From NCBI RefSeq assembly GCF_000060285.1, contig NC_008555.1, positions 1,240,001-1,304,000 on the forward strand: a DNA stretch of 64,000 nucleotides. The letters are read 5' to 3'. The notes beneath the pieces were generated by a model. The model did not search any database. It was not told where the DNA came from and saw only the letters and a list, made by a program, of their open reading frames with translations. Positions 43,139 through 53,497 of the stretch are shown piece after piece. The translations under genes were made by a program, and so were the position numbers. This DNA is from Listeria welshimeri serovar 6b str. SLCC5334. GTDB lineage: Bacteria; Bacillota; Bacilli; Lactobacillales; Listeriaceae. How positions within the stretch are numbered: position 1 is the stretch's first letter; each line of letters opens with the position of its first letter.

Positions 43139-44443
43139 ATGGAAAAAAGTGTTAATGTAATTGGAGCAGGATTAGCTGGTAGTGAAGCAACATGGCAATT
43201 GGTAAAAAGAGGTATAAAAGTTGATTTATACGAAATGAGACCGGTAAAACAAACGCCAGCACACCATACGGATAAATTTGCGGAGCTAGTATGTACAAAT
43301 TCATTGCGTGCTAACGGCTTAACCAATGCGGTAGGCGTCATAAAAGAAGAAATGCGAATACTTGACTCCATAATTATTGAATCAGCTGATAAGGCATCTG
43401 TGCCAGCTGGAGGAGCGCTTGCAGTCGATCGCCATGAGTTTTCAGGGTATATCACAGAAAAAGTGAAAAATCATCCGCTTGTGACAGTTCATACTGAGGA
43501 AGTAACATCTATTCCAGACGGTCCAACTATAATTGCTACAGGGCCTCTTACAAGTCCTGCTCTTGCAGAAGAGATTAAACAGCTTACTGGAGAAGATTAC
43601 CTTTATTTCTATGATGCAGCAGCACCAATTATTGAAAAAGATAGTATTGACATGGATAAAGTATATTTAAAATCAAGATATGATAAAGGAGAAGCAGCTT
43701 ATCTAAACTGTCCAATGTCAGAAGAAGAATTTAAGACATTTTATGAAGCGTTAGTAACTGCAGAAACAGCAGCATTAAAAGAATTTGAAAAAGAAGTATT
43801 TTTCGAAGGTTGTATGCCGATAGAAGTAATGGCTAAGCGTGGCATTAAAACAATGTTATTTGGACCACTTAAACCTGTTGGATTAGAAGATCCAAAAACT
43901 GGTAAAAGACCTTATGCAGTATTGCAACTAAGACAAGATGATGCAGCTGGAACGCTTTATAATATGGTTGGTTTTCAAACGCATCTAAAATGGGGTGAGC
44001 AAAAACGTGTATTTGGCTTGATTCCAGGTTTAGAAAATGCAGAAATAGTTCGTTATGGCGTTATGCACCGAAATACATTTATCAATTCGCCAACTGTACT
44101 TGAACCAACGTACCAATTAAAAACAAGAGATGATTTATTTTTTGCTGGTCAGATGACTGGCGTTGAAGGATATGTAGAATCAGCGGCTAGCGGTCTTGCA
44201 GCTGGAATTAACGCAGCAAATTTTGTACAAGAAAAAGAAACAATTGTATTTCCGGCAGAATCAGCTATAGGAAGTTTGGCGCATTATATTACAAGCGCGA
44301 GCAAAAAATCATTCCAACCAATGAACGTGAATTTTGGCCTTTTCCCAGAATTGCCTTCCAAAATTCGTGCGAAACAAGAACGCAATGAAAAATTGGCTGA
44401 AAGAGCTTTAGATGCAATAAAAAAGGTTGCAGAACAAGTCTAA
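43139..44443 (+). CDS. trmFO: tRNA m5U54 methyltransferase, folate-dependent
   Basis: A 434-residue FAD enzyme (formerly Gid) that makes ribothymidine at tRNA position 54, using methylene-tetrahydrofolate. FAD-binding [15 protein letters not shown] at the start; [13 protein letters not shown]-like [15 protein letters not shown] and [19 protein letters not shown] later. Start follows GAGGAGGCGG. Lies between topA and codV as in Bacillus. Confidence 0.95.
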   Translation: MEKSVNVIGAGLAGSEATWQLVKRGIKVDLYEMRPVKQTPAHHTDKFAELVCTNSLRANGLTNAVGVIKEEMRILDSIIIESADKASVPAGGALAVDRHEFSGYITEKVKNHPLVTVHTEEVTSIPDGPTIIATGPLTSPALAEEIKQLTGEDYLYFYDAAAPIIEKDSIDMDKVYLKSRYDKGEAAYLNCPMSEEEFKTFYEALVTAETAALKEFEKEVFFEGCMPIEVMAKRGIKTMLFGPLKPVGLEDPKTGKRPYAVLQLRQDDAAGTLYNMVGFQTHLKWGEQKRVFGLIPGLENAEIVRYGVMHRNTFINSPTVLEPTYQLKTRDDLFFAGQMTGVEGYVESAASGLAAGINAANFVQEKETIVFPAESAIGSLAHYITSASKKSFQPMNVNFGLFPELPSKIRAKQERNEKLAERALDAIKKVAEQV

Positions 44444-44673
44444 AAACACTATAATGATTGAGGACTAATCTTTGCTGTTCTTTTAATCATGATGGACGCT
44501 TTTTGAACATTTTAGAAAGTGGATAGTGATGAAAAGACGGTTTTTCTTTCTACAAAAAGGTCTAGACAATTTGCAGCAATAAATGTTATTTTTTTCACAA
44601 AAATTAAGAATTTCATTTAAATTGATTGTAAATCCTAATTAATTCAAAAAGTTGTGAAAAATGGATAAAATTA

Positions 44674-44702
44674 TTGCAACAAGTATATTCTTATGTTAAC
44701 AT
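44674..44702 (+). promoter_or_regulatory. Promoter of the codV-hslVU-codY operon
   Basis: TTGCAA (44674-44679), 17 bases, TAACAT (44697-44702) with TG before it. The preceding ~220 bases hold no gene or strong hairpin that I can see. Confidence 0.65.
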
Positions 44703-44727
44703 GATAGTGTTTGAGAGGTGTATTTGT

Positions 44728-45630
44728 ATGACACAAGAGGGAAAGTTAGAGCAACAATTTCTGAATTATCTTCACTCAGAACGAAACTATTCAGTAAACA
44801 CAAGTACTGCTTACGAAAATGATATACTTGATTTTCGTCGCTTCTTAAATGAACAAGCTATTTCAGAATATCAACAAGTCACTTTTTTAGATGTTCGAAT
44901 TTATTTAACTGAATTAAAACAAAAATCTTTTTCTCGAACAACTGTGGCTAGAAAGATTTCAAGTTTACGGAGTTTTTACACTTTTCTTTTAAGAGAGAAT
45001 GTGATATCTGAAAACCCGTTTACTTACGTTTCACATGCGAAGAATCAGCTAAGGCTTCCCAAATTTTTCTATTCAGAAGAAATGGAAGCTTTGTTTCAAG
45101 TGGTTTATGAAGATAATGAAACGCTTACACTTAGGGATCGAGTTTTATTAGAAGTGCTTTACGGAACTGGCATTCGCGTGAGTGAGTGCGCAGGAATATT
45201 GCTTTCTGACTTAGATACATCTTATCAAGCGATTCTTATTCGTGGAAAAGGGAATAAAGAACGTTATGTACCTTTTGGAGCGTATGCAGAAGATGCTATA
45301 ACGGATTATTTGTCTAGTCGAACGGAATTAATGATTCGTTTCAAAAAAGAGCATGATTCATTACTTATTAATCATTACGGGGACCCGCTGACGACAAGAG
45401 GGATTAGATATTGTTTAACGAAAATAATTAGTAAAGCTTCTTTAACTCGAAAAATACATCCCCATATGTTGCGCCATACCTTTGCAACAGACTTATTAAA
45501 TAATGGAGCGGATATGAGGACAGTGCAGGAGTTGCTTGGACACGCTAGCTTATCATCCACCCAGATATATACGCACGTTACAAAAGAACATTTGAAATCT
45601 ACCTATATGAAACATCATCCTAGGGCTTGA
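44728..45630 (+). CDS. xerC: Tyrosine recombinase XerC/CodV
   Basis: A 300-residue recombinase that, with XerD, resolves chromosome dimers at dif. SAM-like N-terminal domain (about 5-90); catalytic Arg in [35 protein letters not shown] (His, Tyr). ATG 44728 follows GAGAGGTG. First gene of the operon with hslV, hslU and codY. Confidence 0.93.
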   Translation: MTQEGKLEQQFLNYLHSERNYSVNTSTAYENDILDFRRFLNEQAISEYQQVTFLDVRIYLTELKQKSFSRTTVARKISSLRSFYTFLLRENVISENPFTYVSHAKNQLRLPKFFYSEEMEALFQVVYEDNETLTLRDRVLLEVLYGTGIRVSECAGILLSDLDTSYQAILIRGKGNKERYVPFGAYAEDAITDYLSSRTELMIRFKKEHDSLLINHYGDPLTTRGIRYCLTKIISKASLTRKIHPHMLRHTFATDLLNNGADMRTVQELLGHASLSSTQIYTHVTKEHLKSTYMKHHPRA

Positions 45631-45650
45631 ATTTGGAGGAGGTTAAGAAA

Positions 45651-46190
45651 ATGGAACTACATGCAACAACAATATTCGCGGTTCAACATGATGGAAAAGC
45701 TGCAATGGCTGGAGACGGACAAGTGACACTTGGAGAATCAGTCGTAATGAAGCATACGGCTAAGAAAGTTCGCCGTCTTTTTCATGATAAAGTAATAGCT
45801 GGTTTTGCCGGATCAGTTGCAGACGCTTTTACATTATTTGAAAAATTCGAAGCAAAATTAAATGAATACAATGGCAACTTAGAACGGGCATCTGTCGAAC
45901 TTGCGCAACAATGGCGCAGCGACAGTGTATTACGCAAGTTAGAAGCAATGCTAATCGTTATGGACAAAGATACACTATTATTAGTTTCTGGTACAGGAGA
46001 AGTAATTGAGCCAGATGATGGGATTTTAGCTATCGGTTCTGGAGGCAATTATGCGCTAGCTGCTGGACGAGCATTAAAGAGACACAATGGTGGCCAAATG
46101 GAAGCAAAAGATATTGCTCGCCATGCACTAGAAATCGCTTCTGAAATTTGTGTGTTTACAAATGATCATATTACTGTAGAAGAGCTTTGA
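45651..46190 (+). CDS. hslV: HslV (ClpQ/CodW) protease subunit
   Basis: A 179-residue proteasome-like peptidase working with HslU. The core [23 protein letters not shown] aligns with the family, so the usual N-terminal nucleophile would be Thr6 after a five-residue leader MELHA. Bacillus CodW instead starts MSS and uses a Ser. ATG 45651 follows GGAGGAGG. Confidence 0.93.
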   Translation: MELHATTIFAVQHDGKAAMAGDGQVTLGESVVMKHTAKKVRRLFHDKVIAGFAGSVADAFTLFEKFEAKLNEYNGNLERASVELAQQWRSDSVLRKLEAMLIVMDKDTLLLVSGTGEVIEPDDGILAIGSGGNYALAAGRALKRHNGGQMEAKDIARHALEIASEICVFTNDHITVEEL

Positions 46191-46203
46191 AGGAGTGGTT
46201 AAT

Positions 46204-47613
46204 TTGACAAATCTAACGTTAATGAACCAGTTGACACCAAAGCAAATTGTCGAAAAACTGGATCAATATATTATTGGACAAACCGGGGCAAAAAAATCAG
46301 TTGCAGTTGCACTTAGAAATCGCTATCGTAGACAACTGATGGATGAATCAATCCGTGATGAGATTATTCCAAAAAATATTCTAATGATTGGACCTACTGG
46401 TGTAGGGAAAACGGAAATAGCGCGCCGAATCGCAAAAATAGTTCGTGCTCCTTTTTCCAAGGTAGAGGCTACTAAATTTACAGAAGTTGGCTATGTCGGG
46501 CGTGATGTTGAATCTATGGTTCGAGATTTAGTAGAAGTGTCTGTTCGCTTAGTAAAAGAAGAGAAGATGCAATTAGTTCGTGTAAAAGCAGAAAAAAATG
46601 CAGAAAAACGTCTCATTAAATTATTAGCACCAAGTCAAAAGAAAAAACAAACAACCACGCAAAATCCAATAGAAGCACTTTTTGGTGGAATGAATCAATC
46701 AGAAGAAACAACCGAAGAAGAAGTAGATCAAGAATTAAAAAACAAACGTAGCCAAATTGAATGGCGTCTTCAAAATGGCGAACTGGATGATGAAATTGTT
46801 ACAGTAGAAGTTAAAGAACAGCAAAATCCAATGCTTGATATGATGCGCGGGGCTGGAATGGATCAAATGAATGGCATGCAAGATGCGCTTTCAGGTATGT
46901 TCCCAGCGAAAAAGAAAAAACGCAAAGTAACCGTTCGCGAAGCAAAGAAAATTCTTTTTGAAGATGAAGCATCTAAATTAATTGATGCAGATGAACTTGC
47001 GGCAGAAGGTATTCATCGTGCAGAACAAATGGGCATGATTTTTATTGACGAAATCGATAAAATCGCTAGTAAAGAAGGCGGCGGTAATGCGCAAGTTTCT
47101 CGCGAGGGAGTCCAAAGAGATATTCTTCCAATCGTGGAGGGGTCGCAAATTTCTACTAAATATGGTACAGTCAACACGGAGTACATTTTATTCATCGCGG
47201 CTGGAGCCTTTCATATGTCTAAACCAAGTGATTTGATTCCAGAACTTCAAGGTCGTTTTCCAATTAGAATTGAGCTGGACAAATTAACACAAGAAGATTT
47301 CTACAAAATCTTAACAGAACCAGACAATGCGCTAATTAAACAATATAAGGCTTTACTGAAAACAGAAGGAATTGACTTGATTTTCACCAAAGAAGCTGTA
47401 GAAAGAATTGCTGAAATTGCATTCCAAGTTAATCAAGATTCAGATAACATTGGAGCAAGAAGACTTCATACCATTTTAGAAAAATTACTAGAAGATTTAC
47501 TATTCGAAGCGCCAGAAATCAATATGGAATCTATTAAAGTAACTGAAAACTATGTTAATGAAAAACTTGCACCGATTATGAAGAATAAAGATTTAACACA
47601 ATTTATTTTATAA
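46204..47613 (+). CDS. hslU: HslU (ClpY) unfoldase
   Basis: A 469-residue AAA+ ATPase that unfolds substrates for HslV. Walker A GPTGVGKT, Walker [10 protein letters not shown], the GYVGRDV pore motif and a family insertion domain (about 110-245). TTG at 46204 is chosen because AAGGAG lies eight bases before it; GTG 46195 overlaps that site. Confidence 0.95.
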   Translation: MTNLTLMNQLTPKQIVEKLDQYIIGQTGAKKSVAVALRNRYRRQLMDESIRDEIIPKNILMIGPTGVGKTEIARRIAKIVRAPFSKVEATKFTEVGYVGRDVESMVRDLVEVSVRLVKEEKMQLVRVKAEKNAEKRLIKLLAPSQKKKQTTTQNPIEALFGGMNQSEETTEEEVDQELKNKRSQIEWRLQNGELDDEIVTVEVKEQQNPMLDMMRGAGMDQMNGMQDALSGMFPAKKKKRKVTVREAKKILFEDEASKLIDADELAAEGIHRAEQMGMIFIDEIDKIASKEGGGNAQVSREGVQRDILPIVEGSQISTKYGTVNTEYILFIAAGAFHMSKPSDLIPELQGRFPIRIELDKLTQEDFYKILTEPDNALIKQYKALLKTEGIDLIFTKEAVERIAEIAFQVNQDSDNIGARRLHTILEKLLEDLLFEAPEINMESIKVTENYVNEKLAPIMKNKDLTQFIL

Positions 47614-47633
47614 AATTTTAGGAGGATCTAATA

Positions 47634-48413
47634 ATGACTTTATTAGAAAAAACAAGAAAAATTAATGCTATGTTACAAAATGCTGCAGGAAAGACAGTAA
47701 ATTTTAAAGAAATGGCTGATACTCTTACAGATGTAATTGAAGCTAATACGTATATCGTTAGTCGTAAAGGAAAATTACTTGGTTATTCAGAATCACTTCC
47801 AATCGAAAACGACCGTATGAAGCAAATGCTTACTGAACGTCAATTTCCAGAAGAATATACACAAAGCCTTTTCAATGTAGGAGAAACTTCTTCAAATCTT
47901 GAAGTTTCCAGCCAATATACTGCTTTTCCAATTGAAAACAGTGATTTATTCACAAAAGGTTTAACTACTATTGTGCCTATCGTAGGTGGTGGTGAACGTC
48001 TTGGAACACTGATCTTATCTCGATTAGAAAGTAACTTTACAGATGACGATTTACTGTTAGCGGAATATGGTGGAACAGTAGTTGGAATGGAAATTTTACA
48101 TGAAAAAGCAGAAGAAATTGAAGAAGAAGCTCGTAGCCGTGCGGTTGTACAAATGGCAATTAGTTCTCTATCTTATAGCGAATTAGAAGCTATTGAGCAT
48201 ATCTTTGATGAATTAAATGGTAAAGAAGGTCTTCTTGTTGCCTCTAAAATTGCGGATCGTGTCGGCATTACGCGTTCTGTAATCGTTAATGCACTTCGTA
48301 AATTGGAAAGTGCAGGCGTTATTGATTCTCGCTCATTAGGAATGAAAGGTACATTTATCCGTGTACTGAATGATAAATTCCTTGTAGAACTTGAAAAACT
48401 AAAAAATAACTAA
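47634..48413 (+). CDS. codY: Global regulator CodY
   Basis: A 259-residue repressor that senses branched-chain amino acids (GAF domain, about 1-155) and GTP, and controls nutrient and, in L. monocytogenes, virulence genes. C-terminal winged HTH with [40 protein letters not shown]. Strong AGGAGG site; last gene of the operon. Confidence 0.97.
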   Translation: MTLLEKTRKINAMLQNAAGKTVNFKEMADTLTDVIEANTYIVSRKGKLLGYSESLPIENDRMKQMLTERQFPEEYTQSLFNVGETSSNLEVSSQYTAFPIENSDLFTKGLTTIVPIVGGGERLGTLILSRLESNFTDDDLLLAEYGGTVVGMEILHEKAEEIEEEARSRAVVQMAISSLSYSELEAIEHIFDELNGKEGLLVASKIADRVGITRSVIVNALRKLESAGVIDSRSLGMKGTFIRVLNDKFLVELEKLKNN

Positions 48414-48421
48414 AAAACCAG

Positions 48422-48461
48422 AAAAGCTTTCTCTGAAAACATCCAGAGAGAGCTTTTTTTT
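48422..48461 (+). terminator. Terminator of the codV-codY operon
   Basis: AAAAGCTTTCTCTG / CAGAGAGAGCTTTT arms (one G-U) with an eight-base loop and eight T. Confidence 0.88.
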
Positions 48462-48515
48462 GTATCGTTTGGTAAAATAAGAAAGAAGAAGTAGTTGTGA
48501 CTGGGGGAAATTGAA

Positions 48516-48935
48516 ATGGAAATTGCTGAAACAATCATCGAGGTACGCTACGCTGAAACAGATCAAATGGGCGTCGTTTATCATAATAATTATCTTGTAT
48601 GGATGGAAATTGGTCGTACAAGATTAATTGAACAATTAGGTTTTCGTTATTTTGATATGGAAGAAGCGGGTTATCTTTCTCCGGTATTAGATGTGCATAT
48701 TCATTACGGGAAACCACTGCGTTATGGACAAAAGGCAGTTGTAAAAACATGGATAAAAGGGTATGATGGACTTCGTGTTACTTATGGTTATGAAATTTGC
48801 TATGAAGAAACAAAGGAAGTTGCAATAACCGGAGAAACAGAGCATGTTTGTGTAACAAAAGAAGATTTTCGGCCTGTTTCGTTAAGAAGAACTTTTCCGA
48901 ATTGGCATGAAGCCTATCTAAAAGCTTTAGAATAA
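48516..48935 (+). CDS. YbgC/YneP-like acyl-CoA thioesterase
   Basis: A 139-residue hot-dog-fold protein. VRYAETDQMGVVYHNNYLVWMEIGRTRLIEQLG carries the 4HBT active-site signature (Asp16 region). Substrate unknown; relatives hydrolyse short acyl-CoA. First of a small group with YneQ-like and epimerase-like genes, in the same order as the Bacillus yneP region before parE. Confidence 0.85.
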   Translation: MEIAETIIEVRYAETDQMGVVYHNNYLVWMEIGRTRLIEQLGFRYFDMEEAGYLSPVLDVHIHYGKPLRYGQKAVVKTWIKGYDGLRVTYGYEICYEETKEVAITGETEHVCVTKEDFRPVSLRRTFPNWHEAYLKALE

Positions 48936-48957
48936 ATAAGACTGGTAGTGATGAAAA

Positions 48958-49269
48958 ATGGCTTTTGGTGTAAAACGCGATGAAATGGAATTATGGAAAG
49001 AAAAAGCAGCTCGTGGTGAGATTGCGATTATTACGCATTATTGGCTGGATGATCGTTTTCCAGAATCAAAAACAGTAACTAAAGTTGCTTGCGTAGATTT
49101 AAAAAAATTGCAACAATGGGGAAAACAATATGGTTTAGCGCCAGATTGGATTGATAACCGTCGAAAAAACTTTCCGCATTATGATTTGTTTGGTGAGATG
49201 CAACTAGTTGTACTGAAAAAAGAAAAAGCTTTTGAACAAATTGAGCGGTTTCATTTGGAGGAGAAATAA
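48958..49269 (+). CDS. YneQ-like small protein
   Basis: A 103-residue soluble protein (THYWLDDRFPESKTVTKVACVDL, then WIDNRRKNFPHYDLFGEMQLVVL) of the uncharacterised YneQ group by sequence memory and gene order. No catalytic motif seen. 22 bases after the thioesterase gene and two bases before the epimerase-like gene. Confidence 0.75.
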   Translation: MAFGVKRDEMELWKEKAARGEIAIITHYWLDDRFPESKTVTKVACVDLKKLQQWGKQYGLAPDWIDNRRKNFPHYDLFGEMQLVVLKKEKAFEQIERFHLEEK

Positions 49270-49271
49270 CG

Positions 49272-50144
49272 ATGATTAAATTGGAAAATGAATTTTTACT
49301 TGTAGAGATGAAAGAAGCTGGGGCAGAATTAACACGAATTTTCCATAAAGACACTGGAATCGAATATTTATGGAATGCTGATAGTAAATATTGGGGGCGC
49401 CATTCGCCAGTTTTATTTCCAACTGTTGGAAAACTTGTAGATGATACTTATTTTGTAGACGGCGCATCTTACCATTTGGGTCAACACGGATTTGCTCGTG
49501 ATCGTGATTTCAAAGTGGTGGAGCAAACGGAGAATTCCGTACGCTTTGAACTGGATGCAGATGAGGAGTCATTATCAATCTATCCTTACAAATTCAAACT
49601 ATCTATTATTTATACAATGGATGAAAACTCTGTGGCCGTTTCCTACGAAGTGGAAAATACTGATAATAAACGTATTTATTTCTCTATCGGTGCACATCCT
49701 GCATTTCATTTACCTCTTACAGAAGATACAACATTTGAAGATTATTACTTAGATTTTGGAACAGAAGAGAATTTGGAGACACTATGTTTAGAAGGTCCTT
49801 ACCGTAATGGCGAAATAAAGAAAATAGTCGATAAACCTTCAAGATATTTATCTTTAAACTATGATTTATTTAAAAATGATGCACTTATCTTTGAAGCATT
49901 AAAGCAAAAAGAAATTACAATAAAATCAGATAAAACCAGCCATTTTGTTAAGGTAACGTTTAAAGAATTCCCATTTGTTGGGATTTGGACAGCGAAACCT
50001 GGCACCCCGTTTGTATGTATTGAACCTTGGTATGGAATTGCAGATGGCGCCGGTAAATCAGTGGAACTTCGAGATAAAGCTGGAATCGAACATTTAGAAC
50101 CAGAAGCGGTATTTGCTTCTGAATATAAAATTACTGTTGGATAG
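49272..50144 (+). CDS. Aldose 1-epimerase-like protein (LacX group)
   Basis: A 290-residue galactose-mutarotase fold protein. YLWNADSKYWGRHSPVLFPTVGKLVDD and GQHGFARDRDF (His) plus IGAHPAFHLPL (His) and the late FVCIEPWYGIADG (Glu) give the family's His-His-Glu set. Probably interconverts sugar anomers; exact sugar unknown. Ends at a bidirectional terminator. Confidence 0.85.
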   Translation: MIKLENEFLLVEMKEAGAELTRIFHKDTGIEYLWNADSKYWGRHSPVLFPTVGKLVDDTYFVDGASYHLGQHGFARDRDFKVVEQTENSVRFELDADEESLSIYPYKFKLSIIYTMDENSVAVSYEVENTDNKRIYFSIGAHPAFHLPLTEDTTFEDYYLDFGTEENLETLCLEGPYRNGEIKKIVDKPSRYLSLNYDLFKNDALIFEALKQKEITIKSDKTSHFVKVTFKEFPFVGIWTAKPGTPFVCIEPWYGIADGAGKSVELRDKAGIEHLEPEAVFASEYKITVG

Positions 50145-50147
50145 AAT

Positions 50148-50186
50148 AAAAGCCAGAAGAGCTAAACTGCTCTTCTGGCTTTTATT
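50148..50186. terminator. Bidirectional terminator, epimerase and plsY
   Basis: AAAAGCCAGAAGAGC and GCTCTTCTGGCTTTT: perfect 15-base arms with a six-base loop. Confidence 0.92.
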
Positions 50187-50781
50187 ACATCCATTTGATT
50201 TTCGGTTCTTCTCCATTACGAATACGAGTAATGTTCGCTCGGTGACGCCAAACGACAAAGAGAGTGATACAGGCAATAAGAATAATTAAAATCCAGTCTC
50301 CCATAAATAAGGAAATAAGTAATGCTGCTAGTGCTGCAATCATTGAACTTAACGATACATATTTACTAATTTTCAATGTTAGTAAGAAGATTATGAGAGC
50401 TGCCACAAACAACAGTGGCGCATAGGCAAGAATAACACCAGCAGATGTTGCGACTGCTTTTCCTCCTCTAAAACCTGCAAAAAGCGGGAAGCTATGACCG
50501 ATAATCGCAAAAGCTCCAGTTAGTAACCAGAAATGATGATCGACATGCAGCTGAAAGAAGAATGGCAGTAAAGTGGCAACTGTCCCTTTTAAAATATCCA
50601 TTACTGTAACGATACTTCCAGCCTTTATACCCAACACTCGAAATGAATTCGTCGCGCCTAAATTCCCGCTACCAAACTCGCGAATATCTTTTTTGTAAAA
50701 AAACTTTCCAATCCATAAACCAGATGGTATAGAGCCGATTACATAAGCTAACAATGAAAGTAAAATTAAATTAATTGTCAT
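50185..50781 (-). CDS. plsY: Acyl-phosphate:glycerol-3-phosphate acyltransferase
   Basis: A 198-residue membrane enzyme starting phospholipid synthesis by acylating glycerol-3-phosphate with acyl-phosphate. Five membrane segments. The three motifs are present: GSIPSG near the start, [15 protein letters not shown], and [26 protein letters not shown]-rich ribosome site. Single gene opposite to its neighbours. Confidence 0.93.
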   Translation of the reverse strand: MTINLILLSLLAYVIGSIPSGLWIGKFFYKKDIREFGSGNLGATNSFRVLGIKAGSIVTVMDILKGTVATLLPFFFQLHVDHHFWLLTGAFAIIGHSFPLFAGFRGGKAVATSAGVILAYAPLLFVAALIIFLLTLKISKYVSLSSMIAALAALLISLFMGDWILIILIACITLFVVWRHRANITRIRNGEEPKIKWM

Positions 50782-50941
50782 TTTTAAACCCCCTCAAGAA
50801 GAAATGATGTTTTCCATAAAGAATTATAGCATAAAAAAGAGAGAATTGGCTAAATTATTGAGATGAAACAAGGGAGGAAGTTGAAAAAAACGTAAAAATA
50901 GCTTATGATTAGAAAGAATAGTATGGGGGGCGATTAGACTA

Positions 50942-51349
50942 ATGCAAAATCCAACAAAAGAAGAAATTAGGCAAATTTTAAAAGAGTCAAAAGTAATCGC
51001 AGTCGTTGGTTTGAGTGATAAGCCAGAACGCACAAGTTATCGTGTTAGCCAAATAATGCAACAAGCTGGATATAAAATTATCCCAGTAAACCCTAATGTA
51101 GATGAAATTTTAGGCGAAAAAGCTGTAAAGAAATTAGCTGATATTAAAGAACATGTGGATATAGTTAATGTCTTCCGCCGTTCAGAATTTTTACCTGAAA
51201 TAGCCAAAGAGTTTGACCAAATGGATGCAAATGTATTTTGGGCACAACTTGGCATTGTTAATCAAGAAGCATTTGATTTTTTGACAGAAAAAGGATATCC
51301 TACTGTCATGGATTATTGCATTAAGGTTGCTTATCAAGAAATGGACTAA
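50942..51349 (+). CDS. CoA-binding domain protein (YneT-like)
   Basis: A 135-residue Rossmann-type CoA-binding protein: VIAVVGLSDKPERTSYRVSQIMQQAGYKIIPVNPNVDEILGEKA and later FWAQLGI. Similar to the first domain of succinyl-CoA synthetase alpha. Role unknown. Lies before parE, as YneT does in Bacillus. Ends at its own terminator. Confidence 0.85.
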   Translation: MQNPTKEEIRQILKESKVIAVVGLSDKPERTSYRVSQIMQQAGYKIIPVNPNVDEILGEKAVKKLADIKEHVDIVNVFRRSEFLPEIAKEFDQMDANVFWAQLGIVNQEAFDFLTEKGYPTVMDYCIKVAYQEMD

Positions 51350-51370
51350 TGAAATACCATTTTTGAAGCA

Positions 51371-51402
51371 AGCAGGTTCTTATAGCAGAACCTGTTTTTT
51401 AT
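51371..51402 (+). terminator. Terminator of the CoA-binding gene
   Basis: CAGGTTCT / AGAACCTG arms and TTTTTT. Confidence 0.8.
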
Positions 51403-51529
51403 ATGAAACGAATTTTGTTACTAAAATATCACTTTATTAATTAGCTAGTTAATGCTATTCTGATAAAGTGGTTTTAAGCGAATAAACTATAATAGTTGTA
51501 GATTGATGGAATGAAGGGAGTTTTGACAT

Positions 51530-53497
51530 ATGAATCGGAATGAGTATAATGATGATTCTATTCAGGTGCTTGAAGGACTGGAAGCGGTCCGGAAACGCCC
51601 AGCGATGTATATTGGCTCAACAGATGTACGCGGGTTGCACCATTTAGTATATGAAATTGTAGATAACTCGGTCGATGAGACCCTTGCAGGATTTGGTAAG
51701 AAAATTGTGGTAACACTTCATGATGATGGTAGCGTTAGTGTCAGTGATGAAGGACGCGGAATGCCTGTTGGAATGCATAAAACTGGGAAATCCACAGTAG
51801 AGGTTATTTTAACTGTACTTCATGCTGGTGGTAAGTTTGGGCAAGAAGGCGGTTATAAAACAAGTGGAGGACTGCATGGTGTTGGTTCCTCTGTTGTAAA
51901 TGCATTATCAGAATGGTTAGTTGTTACCATTAATCGTGACGGTGCGACATATCAGCAAAAATTTAAAGACGGCGGAAAGCCAGATGGTACGCTTAAAAAA
52001 ATCGGTAAATCAAAAGCCACTGGGACGACAATTCGTTTTAAACCAGATCCAACTATTTTTCCAACTACTTCCTTTAATTATGAAACCTTATCTGAACGTT
52101 TAAGAGAATCTGCATTTCTTCTAAAAGGCATGTTGATTCAATTAGTGGATGAACGAGTTGGAATGGCAGAGTCTTTCCATTTTGAAGAGGGTGTGAAAAA
52201 CTTTGTAGAATATATTAATGAAGGAAAAGATGTACTTCACCCAGTAGCCAGTTTTGAAGGGGAAAATGCAACCATTGAAGTAGAAATGGCGTTCCAATTC
52301 AATGATGGTTATTCAGAAAACATCTTGAGCTTTGTTAATAATGTGCGAACACGTGGAGCAGGCTCGCATGAATCAGGAATGAAAGCTGCGATGACACGTA
52401 TTTTCAATGATTATGCTCGTCGCGTTAATCTTTTAAAAGAAAAAGATAAAAATCTCGAAGGTAGCGATATTCGCGAAGGTTTATCCGCTGTACTTTCTAT
52501 TCGTGTGCCAGAAAAAATTCTCCAATTCGAAGGTCAAACGAAAGAAAAATTAGGGACACAGGAAGCGCGTCAGGCAGTGGATGCTGTTGTGGCTGAACAT
52601 TTAGCTTACTTCCTCGCTGAAAACCCTGAAACGAGCTCTCTTCTTGTTAAAAAGGCAGTTAAAGCAAGAGAAGCAAGGGAAGCTGCTAGAAAGGCGCGTG
52701 AAGAAACACGTAATGGCAAGAAAAAGAAACGTTCAGAAACGCTTCTGTCTGGTAAACTAACACCAGCTCAATCACGCAATCCTAACAAAAATGAACTTTA
52801 TCTTGTCGAAGGGGACTCTGCGGGAGGATCTGCCAAACAAGGTCGTGATCGTCGCTTCCAAGCAATTTTGCCACTTCGAGGAAAAGTAATCAATACAGAA
52901 AAAGCAAAACTACAAGACATCTTAAAAAACGAAGAAATTAGCACTATTATTCATACAGTTGGTGCTGGAGTTGGTACGGAGTTTGATGTAGAAGATTGTA
53001 ACTATGACAAAGTTGTTATTATGACCGATGCTGATACAGATGGTGCGCATATTCAAGTACTATTACTAACATTCTTTTATCGTTATATGCGACCACTTGT
53101 TGAGGCTGGTAAAGTCTTTATCGCATTACCGCCACTTTATAAAGTAAGTCGTGGTTCTGGGAAAAAAGAAGTGATTGAATATGCCTGGACGGATGAGGAG
53201 TTAGATTCTGCTATCCAAAAAATTGGTAAAGGCTACATGATTCAACGTTATAAAGGTCTTGGTGAAATGAATGCAGATCAACTTTGGGAAACAACAATGA
53301 ATCCAGACACACGTACTTTGATTCGAGTGCGCGTAGATGATTCCGCACGCGCTGAACGACGCGTAGCAACACTGATGGGTGACAAAGTAGAGCCAAGACG
53401 TCAGTGGATTGAAAAGCATGTCGAGTTTTCTATGGAAGATAACCAAAATATTTTAGAAAATGAAAACATGATGGTTGAGGAGGCGAAAGACATTTGA
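51530..53497 (+). CDS. parE: Topoisomerase IV subunit B
   Basis: A 655-residue ATPase subunit that, with ParC, unlinks daughter chromosomes. GHKL fold with VDNSVDE and [24 protein letters not shown]. Toprim part with [30 protein letters not shown] and [10 protein letters not shown]. Strong AAGGGAG site; TATAAT at 51488-51493. Its stop overlaps the parC start by four bases. Confidence 0.96.
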   Translation: MNRNEYNDDSIQVLEGLEAVRKRPAMYIGSTDVRGLHHLVYEIVDNSVDETLAGFGKKIVVTLHDDGSVSVSDEGRGMPVGMHKTGKSTVEVILTVLHAGGKFGQEGGYKTSGGLHGVGSSVVNALSEWLVVTINRDGATYQQKFKDGGKPDGTLKKIGKSKATGTTIRFKPDPTIFPTTSFNYETLSERLRESAFLLKGMLIQLVDERVGMAESFHFEEGVKNFVEYINEGKDVLHPVASFEGENATIEVEMAFQFNDGYSENILSFVNNVRTRGAGSHESGMKAAMTRIFNDYARRVNLLKEKDKNLEGSDIREGLSAVLSIRVPEKILQFEGQTKEKLGTQEARQAVDAVVAEHLAYFLAENPETSSLLVKKAVKAREAREAARKAREETRNGKKKKRSETLLSGKLTPAQSRNPNKNELYLVEGDSAGGSAKQGRDRRFQAILPLRGKVINTEKAKLQDILKNEEISTIIHTVGAGVGTEFDVEDCNYDKVVIMTDADTDGAHIQVLLLTFFYRYMRPLVEAGKVFIALPPLYKVSRGSGKKEVIEYAWTDEELDSAIQKIGKGYMIQRYKGLGEMNADQLWETTMNPDTRTLIRVRVDDSARAERRVATLMGDKVEPRRQWIEKHVEFSMEDNQNILENENMMVEEAKDI

